Positions 1 through 9,131 of a DNA stretch of 33,898 bases are shown here, in pieces (the first letter of the stretch is position 1; each line of letters opens with the position of its first letter). Source of the DNA: Desulfosporosinus sp. OT (lineage in GTDB: Bacteria; Bacillota; Desulfitobacteriia; Desulfitobacteriales; Desulfitobacteriaceae); assembly GCF_000224515.1 (NCBI RefSeq), contig NZ_AGAF01000217.1, positions 1 through 33,898 of the forward strand. The letters are read 5' to 3'. The notes beneath the pieces were generated by a model. That model ran no database searches and was not told where the DNA came from. It saw only the letters and a program-made list of their open reading frames with translations. The translations under genes were made by a program, and so were the position numbers.

Positions 1-423
1 TTCCTTTCTTTATTGAATAGATAATTGCGTTTGTTAGATGTCCAAAGAATTTCTTAACATTTTTGCAAATCTATTACTATGGATTAACAAAGCACTTGAT
101 CAAGAGTATCAGATAGCCCCTATCTAGACATTTTTTTTACCACCAATATGGCTGTAAATTTCTTTGATTTCTGTCTTATTATGTATTTCTCTTTATTGTT
201 TGCTTTTCCTGCTACGGAAATTAGCTCATCCTGTCGCATAAGAACAAATAAATGTTAAATGCATTATTTAAAGGGCCCAACATAAACAACCATATCCCTA
301 TGTAGCTAGCCAACAAAACGTCCCATCGCTGTCTGTATCAACGCATGTTTTAAAACCCTGTACTCTCTTTTATTCTACGCCATAACATATTGGATAAGTT
401 TAAGATTCTTTTATGGATTTGAT
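1..423. other. No gene seen at the left edge
   Basis: AT-rich sequence with stops in all frames. I see no RNA gene, terminator with a U-tract, or clear promoter here. It lies downstream of the damaged minus-strand genes that begin at 424. Confidence 0.5.
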
Positions 424-587
424 CAGTTTTTGGCGTGCGTATTGTCATATAAAGCAAGAAAGGTATTCTTTGGGCATCCCTTTATCTGGCTTGATGTTCC
501 AATACCAAAGATCTCAATTGTTGCTACTTCCCATGCTTCTTCCGGTGACGAAAACTACCGTTCATATTTCACACTACTTGCTAAAAT
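424..587 (-). pseudogene. Relic of a small conserved protein
   Basis: Reading the minus strand from about 587 to a stop at 424-426 gives a protein-like run that includes SPEEAWEVATIEIFG and GCPKNTFLALYDN. It is interrupted by an in-frame TAG at 555-557. The wording resembles a small uncharacterised bacterial family with a GCPKNxFLGL motif (I think of the DUF6979 type, from memory only). No start codon or ribosome binding site is visible, and the usual continuation after the motif is missing, so this is a fragment. It abuts the end of the broken DeoR gene. Confidence 0.35.
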
Positions 588-1231
588 TTAATTCTCTTTT
601 GCAATTAAGACCTTAACTCCTAACCGTTCGATTCTCTCAATTTCCTCATTTGGTGCTTCCCAATCAGTAATAAGAATATCCAAATCCTTTAAATCAATGG
701 TTATTGAAAAGAATTCTGTTCCCACCTTGTCAAAGTTAGCAAGGCATACCGTTCGACGTGAAACTTCCGCTGCAGTTCTTTGAAAAATAGCTCCTTCGGT
801 AGTTGAACTACTCAATCCATGTTTTGCAGAAATTCCTCCACCAGTTAAGAGAAAGCCGTATCTAATCGTAAGGTTCTCATGAATTCAGTAGCTAAAGGAT
901 CGACGATTCCTTCTTCACTTTTGACTTTTCCACATACTATATATGTTTTGATATTACTGTGATGTTGAAGTTTTCCAGCAATAATGAGTGAATTCGTTAT
1001 TACAGTATAAATGCGATCATCCATTGGAAATCTTCTAACCTTGGATAAAGGAACTGCCACTCCGTGTGTTCTTTTCAAAAGCCTGTTCTCTTCCATTGAT
1101 GTGAGGTCTCTGCGGATGGTATCAATGGAAACCTGAAATTCTTCGGCAAGTTCTTTTGCAAATACCCTTCCAAAAGACTTCAACTTTAAAAGGATTAGCT
1201 CTTGACGCTCTTCAGCAAACATACTTAACAA
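588..1231 (-). pseudogene. DeoR-family transcriptional regulator, broken
   Basis: The first part (1231 down to about 860) carries a DeoR N-terminal winged helix-turn-helix, with the recognition region VSIDTIRRDL at about residues 34-43. It leaves frame near 855-860, where TLRLDTAF would normally continue as LLTGGGISAKHG. That continuation is present in another frame and runs cleanly to a stop at 588. A second lesion is an apparent internal deletion: after PMDDR at about residue 70 the protein jumps to YTVITNSL, so the 35-45 residues that normally carry the sugar-phosphate site (the GTT motif) are absent. Rejoined length is about 215 residues against roughly 250 for the family. A functional product is unlikely. 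Confidence 0.75.
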
Positions 1232-1593
1232 CTCCTCTAGCTGAATATATCACGCAATATGCCATTTTCCACAGTTATTAATGCCGTTTATTCTATAATA
1301 TGCAGTTTTGTCATATAAACTAATTACAAAGGCCCTCCAACGTAAAATCACGAGGGAGAGCCTTTGTGCAAGGTTTATGGGTTATGTTAAGTTCATTTAT
1401 TAAATCCTTCGCCTAATAAGAATACCCGTAACCTGATTTTCAAATGAGCTTCGTGCTATCATAATTCTTAATGTTATAAGAATTTTTTCCCTGTCTACTT
1501 GACAGGGGGCAGTTTGAAGGAGACATAGTGACGTCTTTTTAAACAATTGTTTTACTTGTAACGCAGCGGGATCTCATTCTCAAACTTCTCCGT
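1232..1593. other. Intergenic region with one hairpin
   Basis: No gene. An imperfect inverted repeat at 1326-1338 and 1354-1367 (ACAAAGGC...GCCTTTGT) can form a hairpin but has no U-tract on either strand. A separate near-palindrome is at 1490-1506. Confidence 0.45.
1490..1506. repeat. Near-palindrome CCTGTCTACTTGACAGG
   Basis: A 17-base near-perfect palindrome whose inner 15 bases match CTGTCAACTTGACAG at 10609-10623 except for one base. Both copies lie next to damaged genes. It could be a leftover insertion-sequence end or a regulator site; nothing here decides between them. Confidence 0.35.
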
Positions 1594-1632
1594 GAAAAGA
1601 AAAAACCTGCAAAACCAATGGTTATACAGGTT
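1594..1632 (-). terminator. Rho-independent terminator after leuD
   Basis: On the minus strand AACCTG (1632-1627) pairs with CAGGTT (1609-1604), with an inner AACC/GGTT pair (1613-1616/1620-1623). TTTTTTCTTTT follows. It lies 40 bases past the leuD stop. Confidence 0.8.
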
Positions 1633-1671
1633 AGTGGCACAACATAGCGCTATAAATACTAGACTTATGAA

Positions 1672-2196
1672 TCAATAGTTTTTATCAGCGTAACCAACCC
1701 AGCCTTCTTCTTTAACAAGTGTCTTATCAAACTCTCCAACTTTGAAATCAATTTCTTCTGATTGGTCTGATGAAGTTACAATAATTTTATCTTTATCAAA
1801 GTCAATTGTTATTGAAGTGTCTTTCCCCGCGTAGTTCTCAAAAAGATATTCGATCTTATCTGTTGGTAATTCAATGGCGAACATACCACAGTTATACATG
1901 TTCTGTCTGAATATTCTTGCGAAACTTTCAGCAATCACTACATTTATTCCATTTACTTCCAAGGCCCATGGGGCATGCTCTCTGGAAGAGCCACAACCAA
2001 AATTGGCTCTTGTTACAATTGCAGCTTTGTCCTCAATATCTTCTTTAGTGTTAAAACCGGCAAGAGATAAATCCTCCAATAAATAGGGTTTCAATGCCTC
2101 TTTAGTGATTTCAGTAAGGTACTTTGCTGGTATGATTTCATCGGTATTGATATCACTTCTATCTAAGAATAAGACTTTTCCACTAAATTCTTTCAT
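1672..2196 (-). CDS. leuD: 3-isopropylmalate dehydratase-type small subunit
   Basis: 174 residues, the swivel-domain subunit of an aconitase-superfamily hydro-lyase working with LeuC next door. Residues 6-24 hold the family opening (KVLFLDRSDINTDEIIPAKY). GCGSSREHAP at 67-76 is the conserved substrate-binding loop of small subunits. The specificity loop after the first strand reads YLTE (26-29), unlike the motifs I know for isopropylmalate or homoaconitate enzymes, so the substrate could also be a related 2-hydroxy-diacid such as dimethylmalate. A strong ribosome binding site (GGGAGGG) precedes the ATG, and 16 bases separate it from leuC. No leuA or leuB is in the window, so the leucine assignment rests on family alone. 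Confidence 0.85.
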   Translation of the reverse strand: MKEFSGKVLFLDRSDINTDEIIPAKYLTEITKEALKPYLLEDLSLAGFNTKEDIEDKAAIVTRANFGCGSSREHAPWALEVNGINVVIAESFARIFRQNMYNCGMFAIELPTDKIEYLFENYAGKDTSITIDFDKDKIIVTSSDQSEEIDFKVGEFDKTLVKEEGWVGYADKNY

Positions 2197-2212
2197 TTTT
2201 CCCTCCCGATAC

Positions 2213-3499
2213 TTACGCTTTATACAATTGTGAATTTGCTATTTTTCCTTCGATCGCTGAAGCTGCAGCGGTAGCAGGGCTCATCAGATGTACTGTACCA
2301 CCCTTGCCCATTCGGCCATTAAAATTTCGGTTTGTTGTAGAAGCACAGGCTTCACCACTAGCAAGAACCCCATTACTCATACCAAGACAAGCTCCGCATG
2401 TTGGGTTTGTAACGCAAAAACCAGCGTTCTGGAAAATTTCAATTAATCCTTCTTTTAAGGCCATGGAATAAATATCTGGAGTTGCAGGACTTACAATTGC
2501 ACGTACGTCATCACTTATTTTTTTATCCTTAATAATATTGGCAGCAATCCTCAGATCTTCTATTCGACCATTTGTACAACTTCCTATATAAACCTGATCA
2601 ATTTTGGTACCTGACATTTCATTGACTGTTTTTACTTGGTCTGGTTTGTACCCGAAAGTAACCATTGGTTCTAAGTTCGTAACATCATATTCATAGACTT
2701 TTTCATAAGAAGCATCCTCATCTGAAATCCATTTTGAGTATTCCTTAAAAGCGTCTTCCTTTGTGTTAAATTCGTCTTTAATGAAGTCCCATAGATATTC
2801 AACTGTTGTCATATCCGGGTAGCATATTCCACAAGTGCCTCCGGCTTCAATTGCCATATTGCATAATGTCATACGTGATTCCATTGACATTGCATCGATA
2901 ACCGGTCCAGTAAATTCTATGACCATGTTTGTTGCACCGTTTACTGTCAGTTCTTTAATAATAAAAAGTATCAGGTCTTTGGCATAAACGCCTGGATTTA
3001 AGGTGCCATTAAGCACAAATTTAATTGTTTTAGGGAAATGGAAGGCACAGACACCCTTAAGTATACCTACTTCAAGGTCAGTCGTTCCGACACCTGCTGC
3101 AAAAGCACCAAACGCTCCATGAGTACATGTGTGCGAATCCCCCATAATAACTGTATAACCCGGTCTTACGAATCCTTTTTCTGGAAATATCGCATGGCAA
3201 ACACCATTTCTTCCGATGTCAAAAAAGTCTTTGACACCATGCCTTTTAGCCCAATCGCGGAGTATCTTTCCCTGTTCAGCAGTTTTAGAATCTTTGGCTG
3301 GTGTTACATGGTCTATGACAGCTTTTATTTTCGTGGGATCAAAGACTCTGTCCATTCCTCTTGCCATAAGATCCGTGATTGCAATCGGTGTTGTAATTTC
3401 ATGGCAGAAAACCCTATCCAATTTTAAAACATGTGTATCAGGAAAAGGCATGTTTACCCTGTGTGCATCAAATATTTTCTCAGCTATTGTTTTTCCCAT
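2213..3499 (-). CDS. leuC: 3-isopropylmalate dehydratase-type large subunit
   Basis: 428 residues, full length for the short aconitase-like LeuC class. It binds the catalytic [4Fe-4S] cluster through Cys308 (GSCTNGR, 306-312), Cys368 and Cys371 (TCGACLG, 367-373). The active-site stretch TTNRNFNGRMG is at 388-398, and DSHTCTHG at 121-128 is also typical. It forms a heterodimer with the LeuD protein encoded 16 bases downstream and isomerises 2- to 3-isopropylmalate or a close analogue. AGGAG sits seven bases before the ATG. It is the first gene of a two-gene unit ending at the terminator at 1594-1632. I see no leucine T-box in the 277-base leader. Confidence 0.88.
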   Translation of the reverse strand: MGKTIAEKIFDAHRVNMPFPDTHVLKLDRVFCHEITTPIAITDLMARGMDRVFDPTKIKAVIDHVTPAKDSKTAEQGKILRDWAKRHGVKDFFDIGRNGVCHAIFPEKGFVRPGYTVIMGDSHTCTHGAFGAFAAGVGTTDLEVGILKGVCAFHFPKTIKFVLNGTLNPGVYAKDLILFIIKELTVNGATNMVIEFTGPVIDAMSMESRMTLCNMAIEAGGTCGICYPDMTTVEYLWDFIKDEFNTKEDAFKEYSKWISDEDASYEKVYEYDVTNLEPMVTFGYKPDQVKTVNEMSGTKIDQVYIGSCTNGRIEDLRIAANIIKDKKISDDVRAIVSPATPDIYSMALKEGLIEIFQNAGFCVTNPTCGACLGMSNGVLASGEACASTTNRNFNGRMGKGGTVHLMSPATAAASAIEGKIANSQLYKA

Positions 3500-3673
3500 T
3501 TAACTTCTCCTTATTTCTTTCATTGAATAAACTTGTGTTGGTTGAATAACCTTATAACACATTTTATAATAAATCCTTGTAGTATAAAAGGATAATTATA
3601 AACTTTTTTAAAACCCAGCCTAGTTGTCCTAGGAATCTTTTTGTGTTTATTTTAAAATTTTCCATATTATAGC

Positions 3674-3730
3674 AAGCAATAAGGTTACCTCTGGCCATAG
3701 GCAGTTCGCCTGGATTTAATAGCATTGCTT
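3674..3730. repeat. Inverted repeat in the leader of leuC
   Basis: AAGCAAT (3674-3680) pairs with ATTGCTT (3724-3730), enclosing a smaller AGGC/GCCT hairpin. It lies between the first diguanylate cyclase gene and leuC. It may be a leader structure, but it matches no riboswitch consensus I know. Confidence 0.3.
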
Positions 3731-3776
3731 ACGGAAGTATTAGCATGTCACCCAGTACAACAATGCAAACTATCAA

Positions 3777-4955
3777 TTAGGCAAGAATAATACAGCTTCT
3801 TCCTTGACTTTTTCCCTCATATAGCGCATTGTCTGCTTTTTTTATTATATCTTCAATCATTCCATAATCTTGACTTTCGGTTACCCCAAAGGTCATCGTA
3901 GTTGACACTTGAACTCCATTATATTCGATAATTTGTTCCTCTATAATTCTCTTTATTCGTTCCACCAGTATACGTGCGCCTTCGATTTCGGTTTCCGGAA
4001 GTAAGATCAGAAATTCCTCCCCACCCCACCTAGATACGAAATCTTGTTCTCGCACAGCATCCTTTAGGCTTTTGGATACTACTTTAAGAACATGATCCCC
4101 ACAGTCATGTCCAAAGGTATCATTTATCTTCTTAAAAAAATCAATATCTGCAAGAATGAGTGAAAACTTCTTTGCATTCTTTTTAGTACTTATGAACTCA
4201 CTTTCAATTTTTTCCATAATATACCTTCTGTTATAAAGGCCGGTTAAGGGATCTGACCTGGAAATCCACTCCAGCTTCTCGATATTATATTGCATAGATA
4301 TTATTCGAGATGCTGATGATATCCCTGTAAATACAAACACATATCCCAAAATAATAAATACCAAAAGCAAAAGCATATTCCATGTAAAGTTTAAACTTTT
4401 TAAGCCATCAATTGATGTCGTATAGTTATTAATTAACAATAAAAATGCAAAAACTGGGTACAAGGACATAAACCCTATGGTTTTATTAGATACTTTGCTA
4501 AGAACTTTTTTGTATGGACTACTTATAAAGAAGTAGTTGGTTGATAAAAGCAATATTTGAAAACACTCTCTAAAAATATATATATATTTTAGATTATATC
4601 TAATATCGTTAATGCCTGAATATAATTCAGCAATTTTAATAGAAATAACCAGACATATTGTCGAGAACATCCAAATGCTAAACATTGCGAATATCTTTTT
4701 TGATATTGATTCTTTAAATACGATATGTATATAAGCTAAATACAAACAGGAAATTAAATATAATACATATTCTATAATTACCGGATTATGTATATATTTT
4801 TCCGCATAAATATTGATAATGTAAATAAATATTGTAGTTAAAACAAAAGTATTTATGCAGAATACGATTGACTTTTTCCTTGAGAGCAAGGTATGTGTTG
4901 TTAAAGTATTAAATAATCCAATAAAGAATAAGTACAATACTGAAGAAAATATCAA
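3777..4955 (-). CDS. Membrane diguanylate cyclase (GGDEF)
   Basis: 392 residues. About seven or eight hydrophobic helices fill residues 1-215 (an uncharacterised integral-membrane sensor), followed by one GGDEF domain from about 228. The domain has DPLTGLYNRR (235-244), the Mg/GTP-binding IDFFKKINDTFGH region (271-283), an intact GGEEF active site (311-315) and an RxxD product-inhibition site, REQD (302-305). It should therefore make cyclic di-GMP and be feedback-inhibited. The start is a TTG at 4955, chosen because GGGGAGAG lies just upstream; there is no ATG nearby. Codon use is more AT-rich than in the second cyclase gene. No obvious partner gene adjoins it. Confidence 0.88.
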   Translation of the reverse strand: MIFSSVLYLFFIGLFNTLTTHTLLSRKKSIVFCINTFVLTTIFIYIINIYAEKYIHNPVIIEYVLYLISCLYLAYIHIVFKESISKKIFAMFSIWMFSTICLVISIKIAELYSGINDIRYNLKYIYIFRECFQILLLSTNYFFISSPYKKVLSKVSNKTIGFMSLYPVFAFLLLINNYTTSIDGLKSLNFTWNMLLLLVFIILGYVFVFTGISSASRIISMQYNIEKLEWISRSDPLTGLYNRRYIMEKIESEFISTKKNAKKFSLILADIDFFKKINDTFGHDCGDHVLKVVSKSLKDAVREQDFVSRWGGEEFLILLPETEIEGARILVERIKRIIEEQIIEYNGVQVSTTMTFGVTESQDYGMIEDIIKKADNALYEGKSQGRSCIILA

Positions 4956-5194
4956 ATATACTCTCCCCTTATCTAGAATTATTTATAACTCAACCTAAAT
5001 TCGACGTTTAATAGATATATATACCTTATGTATCTCCCTACACTGCTCTCATTAAAGCATACCACATATTTCTTTCATAACCACTCTGAATTCCTGAAAT
5101 AATCCAAGAAACATAAACACCATACCAAATTGATATATGGCCATTCCAGACTCAAAAACATAGACTCATAGGCTCATGACTTTAAGTTTATATG
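4956..5194. other. Intergenic, nothing recognised
   Basis: AT-rich spacer between the first cyclase gene start and the terminator of the second. No open frame of note. Confidence 0.5.
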
Positions 5195-5238
5195 AAAAAA
5201 CAAAGGCATCAGAATTTATAATAAGTTCCGATGCCTTT
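5195..5238 (-). terminator. Terminator after the 7TM diguanylate cyclase
   Basis: On the minus strand AAAGGCATC (5238-5230) pairs with GATGCCTTT (5210-5202), followed by GTTTTTTC. It ends the 7857-5365 transcription unit. Confidence 0.8.
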
Positions 5239-5364
5239 AAATTCCATCTGTCAAATTTAAGCTTTGTTCCTCAGCTTCAAAAACATCGAATGTTATCCCC
5301 GCTTGAACCTGGTGGCCCCTTGGCGATGTCCATATCCCAACCATTTGATATTGTGATAATAGCC

Positions 5365-7200
5365 TTACGTGGAAATCACACACTGGTTTCTTCCAGCTAA
5401 TTTGCCCCGATAAAGAGCCTCATCTGCGCTGGCTATTAGAACCTCCAAGGAGGTGTTTTCCCGGTATTGACATAATCCAAGGGTAATCGTAACGCTCTTG
5501 CCGATGTCTGCGTGCCAATATTCCGCTGCTGCCCTACGTATCTCATTTGCCTTTCCAAGAATCGTATCCAATTGATCCGTCTTCAGTACTATTAAGAATT
5601 CCTCGCCGCCCCACCGGCCAACAAAACCACAGTCGCCAATAGCTGCGCTTAATATTGCTGATAAAAGTACAAGGATTTCGTCGCCTTTGACATGCCCGAA
5701 CTGATCATTAATGTCTTTAAAATGATCAATATCAGCTAAGCCAATGTAAAAGTCCTTTTTCTGCTCAATAAGTTCCTTGATTTTGGCAAACACCAACCGT
5801 CTGTTGGGCAATTTTGTTAGATAATCTGTTTTAGACATGACTTCCATTTCCTCTAACGCCTTCTGTAAATCGGAAGTCCGTTCCTTAACCAGGGATTCAA
5901 GATTACCGTTCATAAGCTTAAGCTCTGACAAAATAGATTTATTCTCTACAGAGAGCTGCTCAGCTCTTGTAAAAGCATTTGAAAATCTGGCAGACAAGGT
6001 ATAGGCCTGCGTAAAGGTAAAGACTGAAACACCTAAGGGAATCAGGGAAGGTGTATTGCGCAGTGTGATTTGATAAATAAAATCATTGATAAAGGTTATC
6101 CCTAAAAAAGCGAAACCCAAAAATACGACATTGGCAAAAGGAACTCTTTTCAATACACCAACAACCAAGCGAATCATGGCATAGCCTAATAATATAAGTG
6201 CAAATACAGCATAAATCATCAAAAGCTTGTCAGCAGAACTATAGGGAATCCAGAGGATGAGAAAACCAAACAATGATCCCAAAGTGATACTGAGCTTGAC
6301 AAACCATTTGGCAAATAGGCCATCCAAAGCATAGTGTAAGAATCCACACAAAGCTGCAAACCCGATAAACACAGATAGATAAGCCATTCGTCCGTAAACC
6401 AAAAAACTAAGATTCAAATGACTTGGCAAGAAGCGTTCTCCTACCAATAACATGCGGAGTGAAAACAAGAGGCAAAAAACCCCGAAATAGAGGGGGGCAC
6501 GATCCTTTGTCCTCATAATATACAGGCCCAAATGATAGATTCCCATAATCAGCAGCATACCAAAAAGGAACAAATCCCTGCCTAAACCCAACTGTACTTT
6601 TTGGGAGATCTGGGAGGCTAAGCCGATTTTGGGCGCCACGATTGTACAATCTTCCGCTGTAAAATCGGATGTATGATAAATTAGCTCCACTTCATTACTT
6701 TCCGGGTTAAAGTAGGTGGTGTGTATATTGTAGTAAGGTACACTATTCTCCCGGCTAGTTCCGACTTTTCCCACTTCACCGTGTGGAATGCCGTCAATGT
6801 AGAGTTTAAAGGATGTCAGTATGATATCTGTCCGTAGTCCATAGGTCTTCGCACCCTCAGGCAGTTTTATAACGAGCCTCATCGTACCGTAGAATTTGTT
6901 TCCCGCAAAGGGCTTGAAGCGCGCCATGCTCTCCTTGGTGCTGGGTATTTCAAGAGGTATTGGAATAACGTCAACGCCCTTCACAAAGTCTTCATGAGTC
7001 AGAAACCGATTGAAGTAGAATGACCACGCGCCTTCTAAGCTAACAATTCCATTTTTCTCAAATGACCAGTTACTTAAGTCCAGGACACCGTTGATTGGTT
7101 TTGGTGGTTGCGCGGCAGTTGGTTTATTTAAAAATAATGAAGGTGATAAAAGGATGATTAGCGCTATAATTGCCAATATCGGAGCGATTTTCTTTCTCAT
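5365..7200 (-). CDS. 7TMR-DISM diguanylate cyclase
   Basis: 611 residues. A signal/anchor helix spans 7-24. An extracytoplasmic jelly-roll-like domain follows at about 38-195, with the GAWSFYFNRF signature of the 7TMR-DISMED2 type. Seven membrane helices lie at about 208-400, a coiled coil at about 410-455 and a GGDEF domain at 455-611. The cyclase motifs are intact: DYLTKLPNRR (459-468) and GGEEF (531-535). The residues where an RxxD inhibition site would sit read GDCG, so product feedback appears absent, unlike the other cyclase here. The outer domain suggests sensing of a carbohydrate or envelope ligand (inference). The gene starts 9 bases after the hydrolase-like gene at 7210-7857 and is surely co-transcribed with it. 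Confidence 0.9.
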   Translation of the reverse strand: MRKKIAPILAIIALIILLSPSLFLNKPTAAQPPKPINGVLDLSNWSFEKNGIVSLEGAWSFYFNRFLTHEDFVKGVDVIPIPLEIPSTKESMARFKPFAGNKFYGTMRLVIKLPEGAKTYGLRTDIILTSFKLYIDGIPHGEVGKVGTSRENSVPYYNIHTTYFNPESNEVELIYHTSDFTAEDCTIVAPKIGLASQISQKVQLGLGRDLFLFGMLLIMGIYHLGLYIMRTKDRAPLYFGVFCLLFSLRMLLVGERFLPSHLNLSFLVYGRMAYLSVFIGFAALCGFLHYALDGLFAKWFVKLSITLGSLFGFLILWIPYSSADKLLMIYAVFALILLGYAMIRLVVGVLKRVPFANVVFLGFAFLGITFINDFIYQITLRNTPSLIPLGVSVFTFTQAYTLSARFSNAFTRAEQLSVENKSILSELKLMNGNLESLVKERTSDLQKALEEMEVMSKTDYLTKLPNRRLVFAKIKELIEQKKDFYIGLADIDHFKDINDQFGHVKGDEILVLLSAILSAAIGDCGFVGRWGGEEFLIVLKTDQLDTILGKANEIRRAAAEYWHADIGKSVTITLGLCQYRENTSLEVLIASADEALYRGKLAGRNQCVIST

Positions 7201-7209
7201 ATATCATCT

Positions 7210-7857
7210 CTACTTATTCAGTCTGGCCCCGTCAATAAAGTGAAAAGGCTGCAGGGAGGGCATATTGTCACCTTTGTTAAAGTCATCCGGGCAATACCCG
7301 TTTGGCACGTAGTCTGTAGAGATGAATCCCATCGCCATGAAGGTCTCTGCCGTTAATTCACTGCAAAACACTTCCGTATCGGGCGCTGGTTTATTATAAG
7401 ACCTGCCTTCTATGTAGTATTTCAAGGCATTTTCAGCCGTTGGAAATCCACGCTCATGAACTTTGTCAATGAAATCCTTAAGCTGTTCTAGCTCCGGTTG
7501 CTTCAACAAACGATTTAAATATTTCACCAGAAAATGCGTATCGTAATGTTGATTGACATCCACCTGGATACGATCATGCAGTGATACGAGCATGGGGCCG
7601 TTTTCTTTGGGTTTGCCTGTCAGGTAATCCGTAAGGCCGTCACCGGAGGCTGTCGACTCCCAAAAAAGAGGTTCTTCGCCGGTCATGCCGATGTCCTTGG
7701 GTAAAACAACCATACCAACGTGTGACCAGTATGACCATTCAATCAATTCGATCAGCTTACTTGTCGTTTGAACACCATGGAATAAAATCAGATCCCCAGT
7801 TTTGAGGCTGTCTTTTACATCATTGTAAGCTATCTCTCTAATCATAATCTTAATCAT
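7210..7857 (-). CDS. Permuted NlpC/P60-like cysteine hydrolase
   Basis: 215 residues matching the circularly permuted NlpC/P60 (YiiX-like) papain-fold group. GDLILFHG (21-28) and SHVGMVV (45-51) supply the probable catalytic His46, and FCSELTAE (164-171) the nucleophile Cys165. Such proteins are amidases or peptidases of cell-wall or lipid amides; the substrate cannot be read from sequence. No signal peptide is visible, so it is probably cytoplasmic. The first codon could be the ATG at 7857 or the one at 7845. The only good ribosome-binding stretch, AAAAGG, touches the first ATG, which slightly favours the second. It leads a two-gene unit with the diguanylate cyclase. Confidence 0.72.
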   Translation of the reverse strand: MIKIMIREIAYNDVKDSLKTGDLILFHGVQTTSKLIELIEWSYWSHVGMVVLPKDIGMTGEEPLFWESTASGDGLTDYLTGKPKENGPMLVSLHDRIQVDVNQHYDTHFLVKYLNRLLKQPELEQLKDFIDKVHERGFPTAENALKYYIEGRSYNKPAPDTEVFCSELTAETFMAMGFISTDYVPNGYCPDDFNKGDNMPSLQPFHFIDGARLNK

Positions 7858-8447
7858 CCTTTTAATTTATTAGCGAAAATACCCTTGCCCCCTCCAACCT
7901 TACCAGCGTCTCCACATGCCTTGATGAGATATAAAAGATGACGTTTGACGGGTGACTCCACATTTCTCTTTGTTTTTGATCTTTGGTATGGTGTCAAATT
8001 TACCTTTCATTCTAGACACTAATCTTTTTTTCGAGTTATCCTTTAATATTTCCGCGTGATTTGTTTATTCCCTTCCAGAACATTGGAGAAAAGCAAAAAA
8101 AATCAAAGACCTAGCTTCTATTGCGAATTGAACCAATCACTTGATCGTGCCGAATTACTGGGCTGATCATCCGATACGCCTAACGATACTGGTCCTAGGC
8201 GCATCCCGCAACATTGCAGTAGCCTCTTTTAGCCCGGATTTTCACAACGAACAAGGTGGTAAGGCTAACTCGTTGCCAAGGACTTCTGTACAAATGTTGC
8301 TTGAAGCGTAATGGTGACCTGATAACCTGCTTTAAGCAAATTCTTGCTAGATTATCGAACTTTAAGGAAAGGTGAAGAAGGAATTAAAAAGCAAAAAGTA
8401 GAAAGTTACACATAAAAATAGAAAATAGGAACACGAGGTGATTGCGA
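7858..8447. other. 590-base spacer with no confident gene
   Basis: A plus-strand frame at about 8140-8312 (stop-to-stop, about 58 codons, ending TSVQMLLEA) looks mildly protein-like, but it has no ribosome binding site and no recognised match. It may be a relic. The end of the spacer carries the GAGGTGATT ribosome binding site of the methyltransferase. Confidence 0.4.
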
Positions 8448-9131
8448 ATGAACAAAGCACTTTTTGACCACGTTGCTGCACGTTATGATTCCTGGTATGA
8501 TACTGAGCTTGGATCAGTCTCCGATCAAGTTGAACGTCATCTGGCCCAGTCCATGTTTAAGGCACCGGGTCCAAAGGTTCTTGAGATCGGATGTGGTACT
8601 GGACAATATACGAGCTGGCTTGTGCAAGAGGGATATGAGGTCACTGCTGTCGATATTTCTGGTGAAATGATGGCACTGGCCCAAAAAAAACTAGCAGCGA
8701 TTGAAGAAAACATCTCAAAAGCTAAGCCTGTTCACTGGTGGCATGCTGATATTACAGAAATTCTTGATCAACTTGAAACCTATGATGGGATTTTTTCCAT
8801 AACTGCCTTTGAATTCGTACCTGAACCGGAAAACGTCTTAAAAGAACTTTTTAGTCGTTTAAAGCCCGGGGGCTGTATGATGATCGGACTCATCGCTGGC
8901 ATGAGTGCCTGGAGTGAATACTATGCGGAGGCATCTCGTAACAACCCCACTTCTGTCTTCGCCCGTGCGGCTCTTTATACCAAAGAGGAAATAGGTTCCT
9001 GGCAAATCGGTGTATCTGTCGAAATTGGTGAATGTCTTTTTTTCCACCGAATGTTCAAACAACAGCTGAGGCCCTTTCTATCGAGGAGAAAAGAGAATGA
9101 AATCCTGGATTTGTGGTGGCAAAGTGGGTAA
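8448..9131 (+). CDS. Class I SAM-dependent methyltransferase
   Basis: 227 residues, single Rossmann-type methyltransferase domain. The SAM-binding motif I VLEIGCGTGQYT is at 44-55, the acidic residue ending strand 2 is Asp69 (VTAVDIS), and motif IV lies around YDGIFSITAFEFVPEP (112-127). LKPGG at 138-142 marks the usual post-strand-5 turn. The substrate is not predictable. I start at the ATG at 8448, six bases after AGGTGA; an in-frame TTG at 8442 would overlap that site. The gene stands alone on the plus strand. Confidence 0.82.
   Translation: MNKALFDHVAARYDSWYDTELGSVSDQVERHLAQSMFKAPGPKVLEIGCGTGQYTSWLVQEGYEVTAVDISGEMMALAQKKLAAIEENISKAKPVHWWHADITEILDQLETYDGIFSITAFEFVPEPENVLKELFSRLKPGGCMMIGLIAGMSAWSEYYAEASRNNPTSVFARAALYTKEEIGSWQIGVSVEIGECLFFHRMFKQQLRPFLSRRKENEILDLWWQSG

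Noticed and set aside
3038-3503. Two plus-strand open frames of 95-129 codons opposite leuC
   Set aside because: They are antisense to a well-supported gene, and Cys/Ser-rich composition marks them as shadows.
3500-3776. Possible cyclic di-GMP riboswitch or leucine T-box ahead of leuC
   Set aside because: An inverted repeat is present, but neither the GEMM core nor the T-box sequence could be found.
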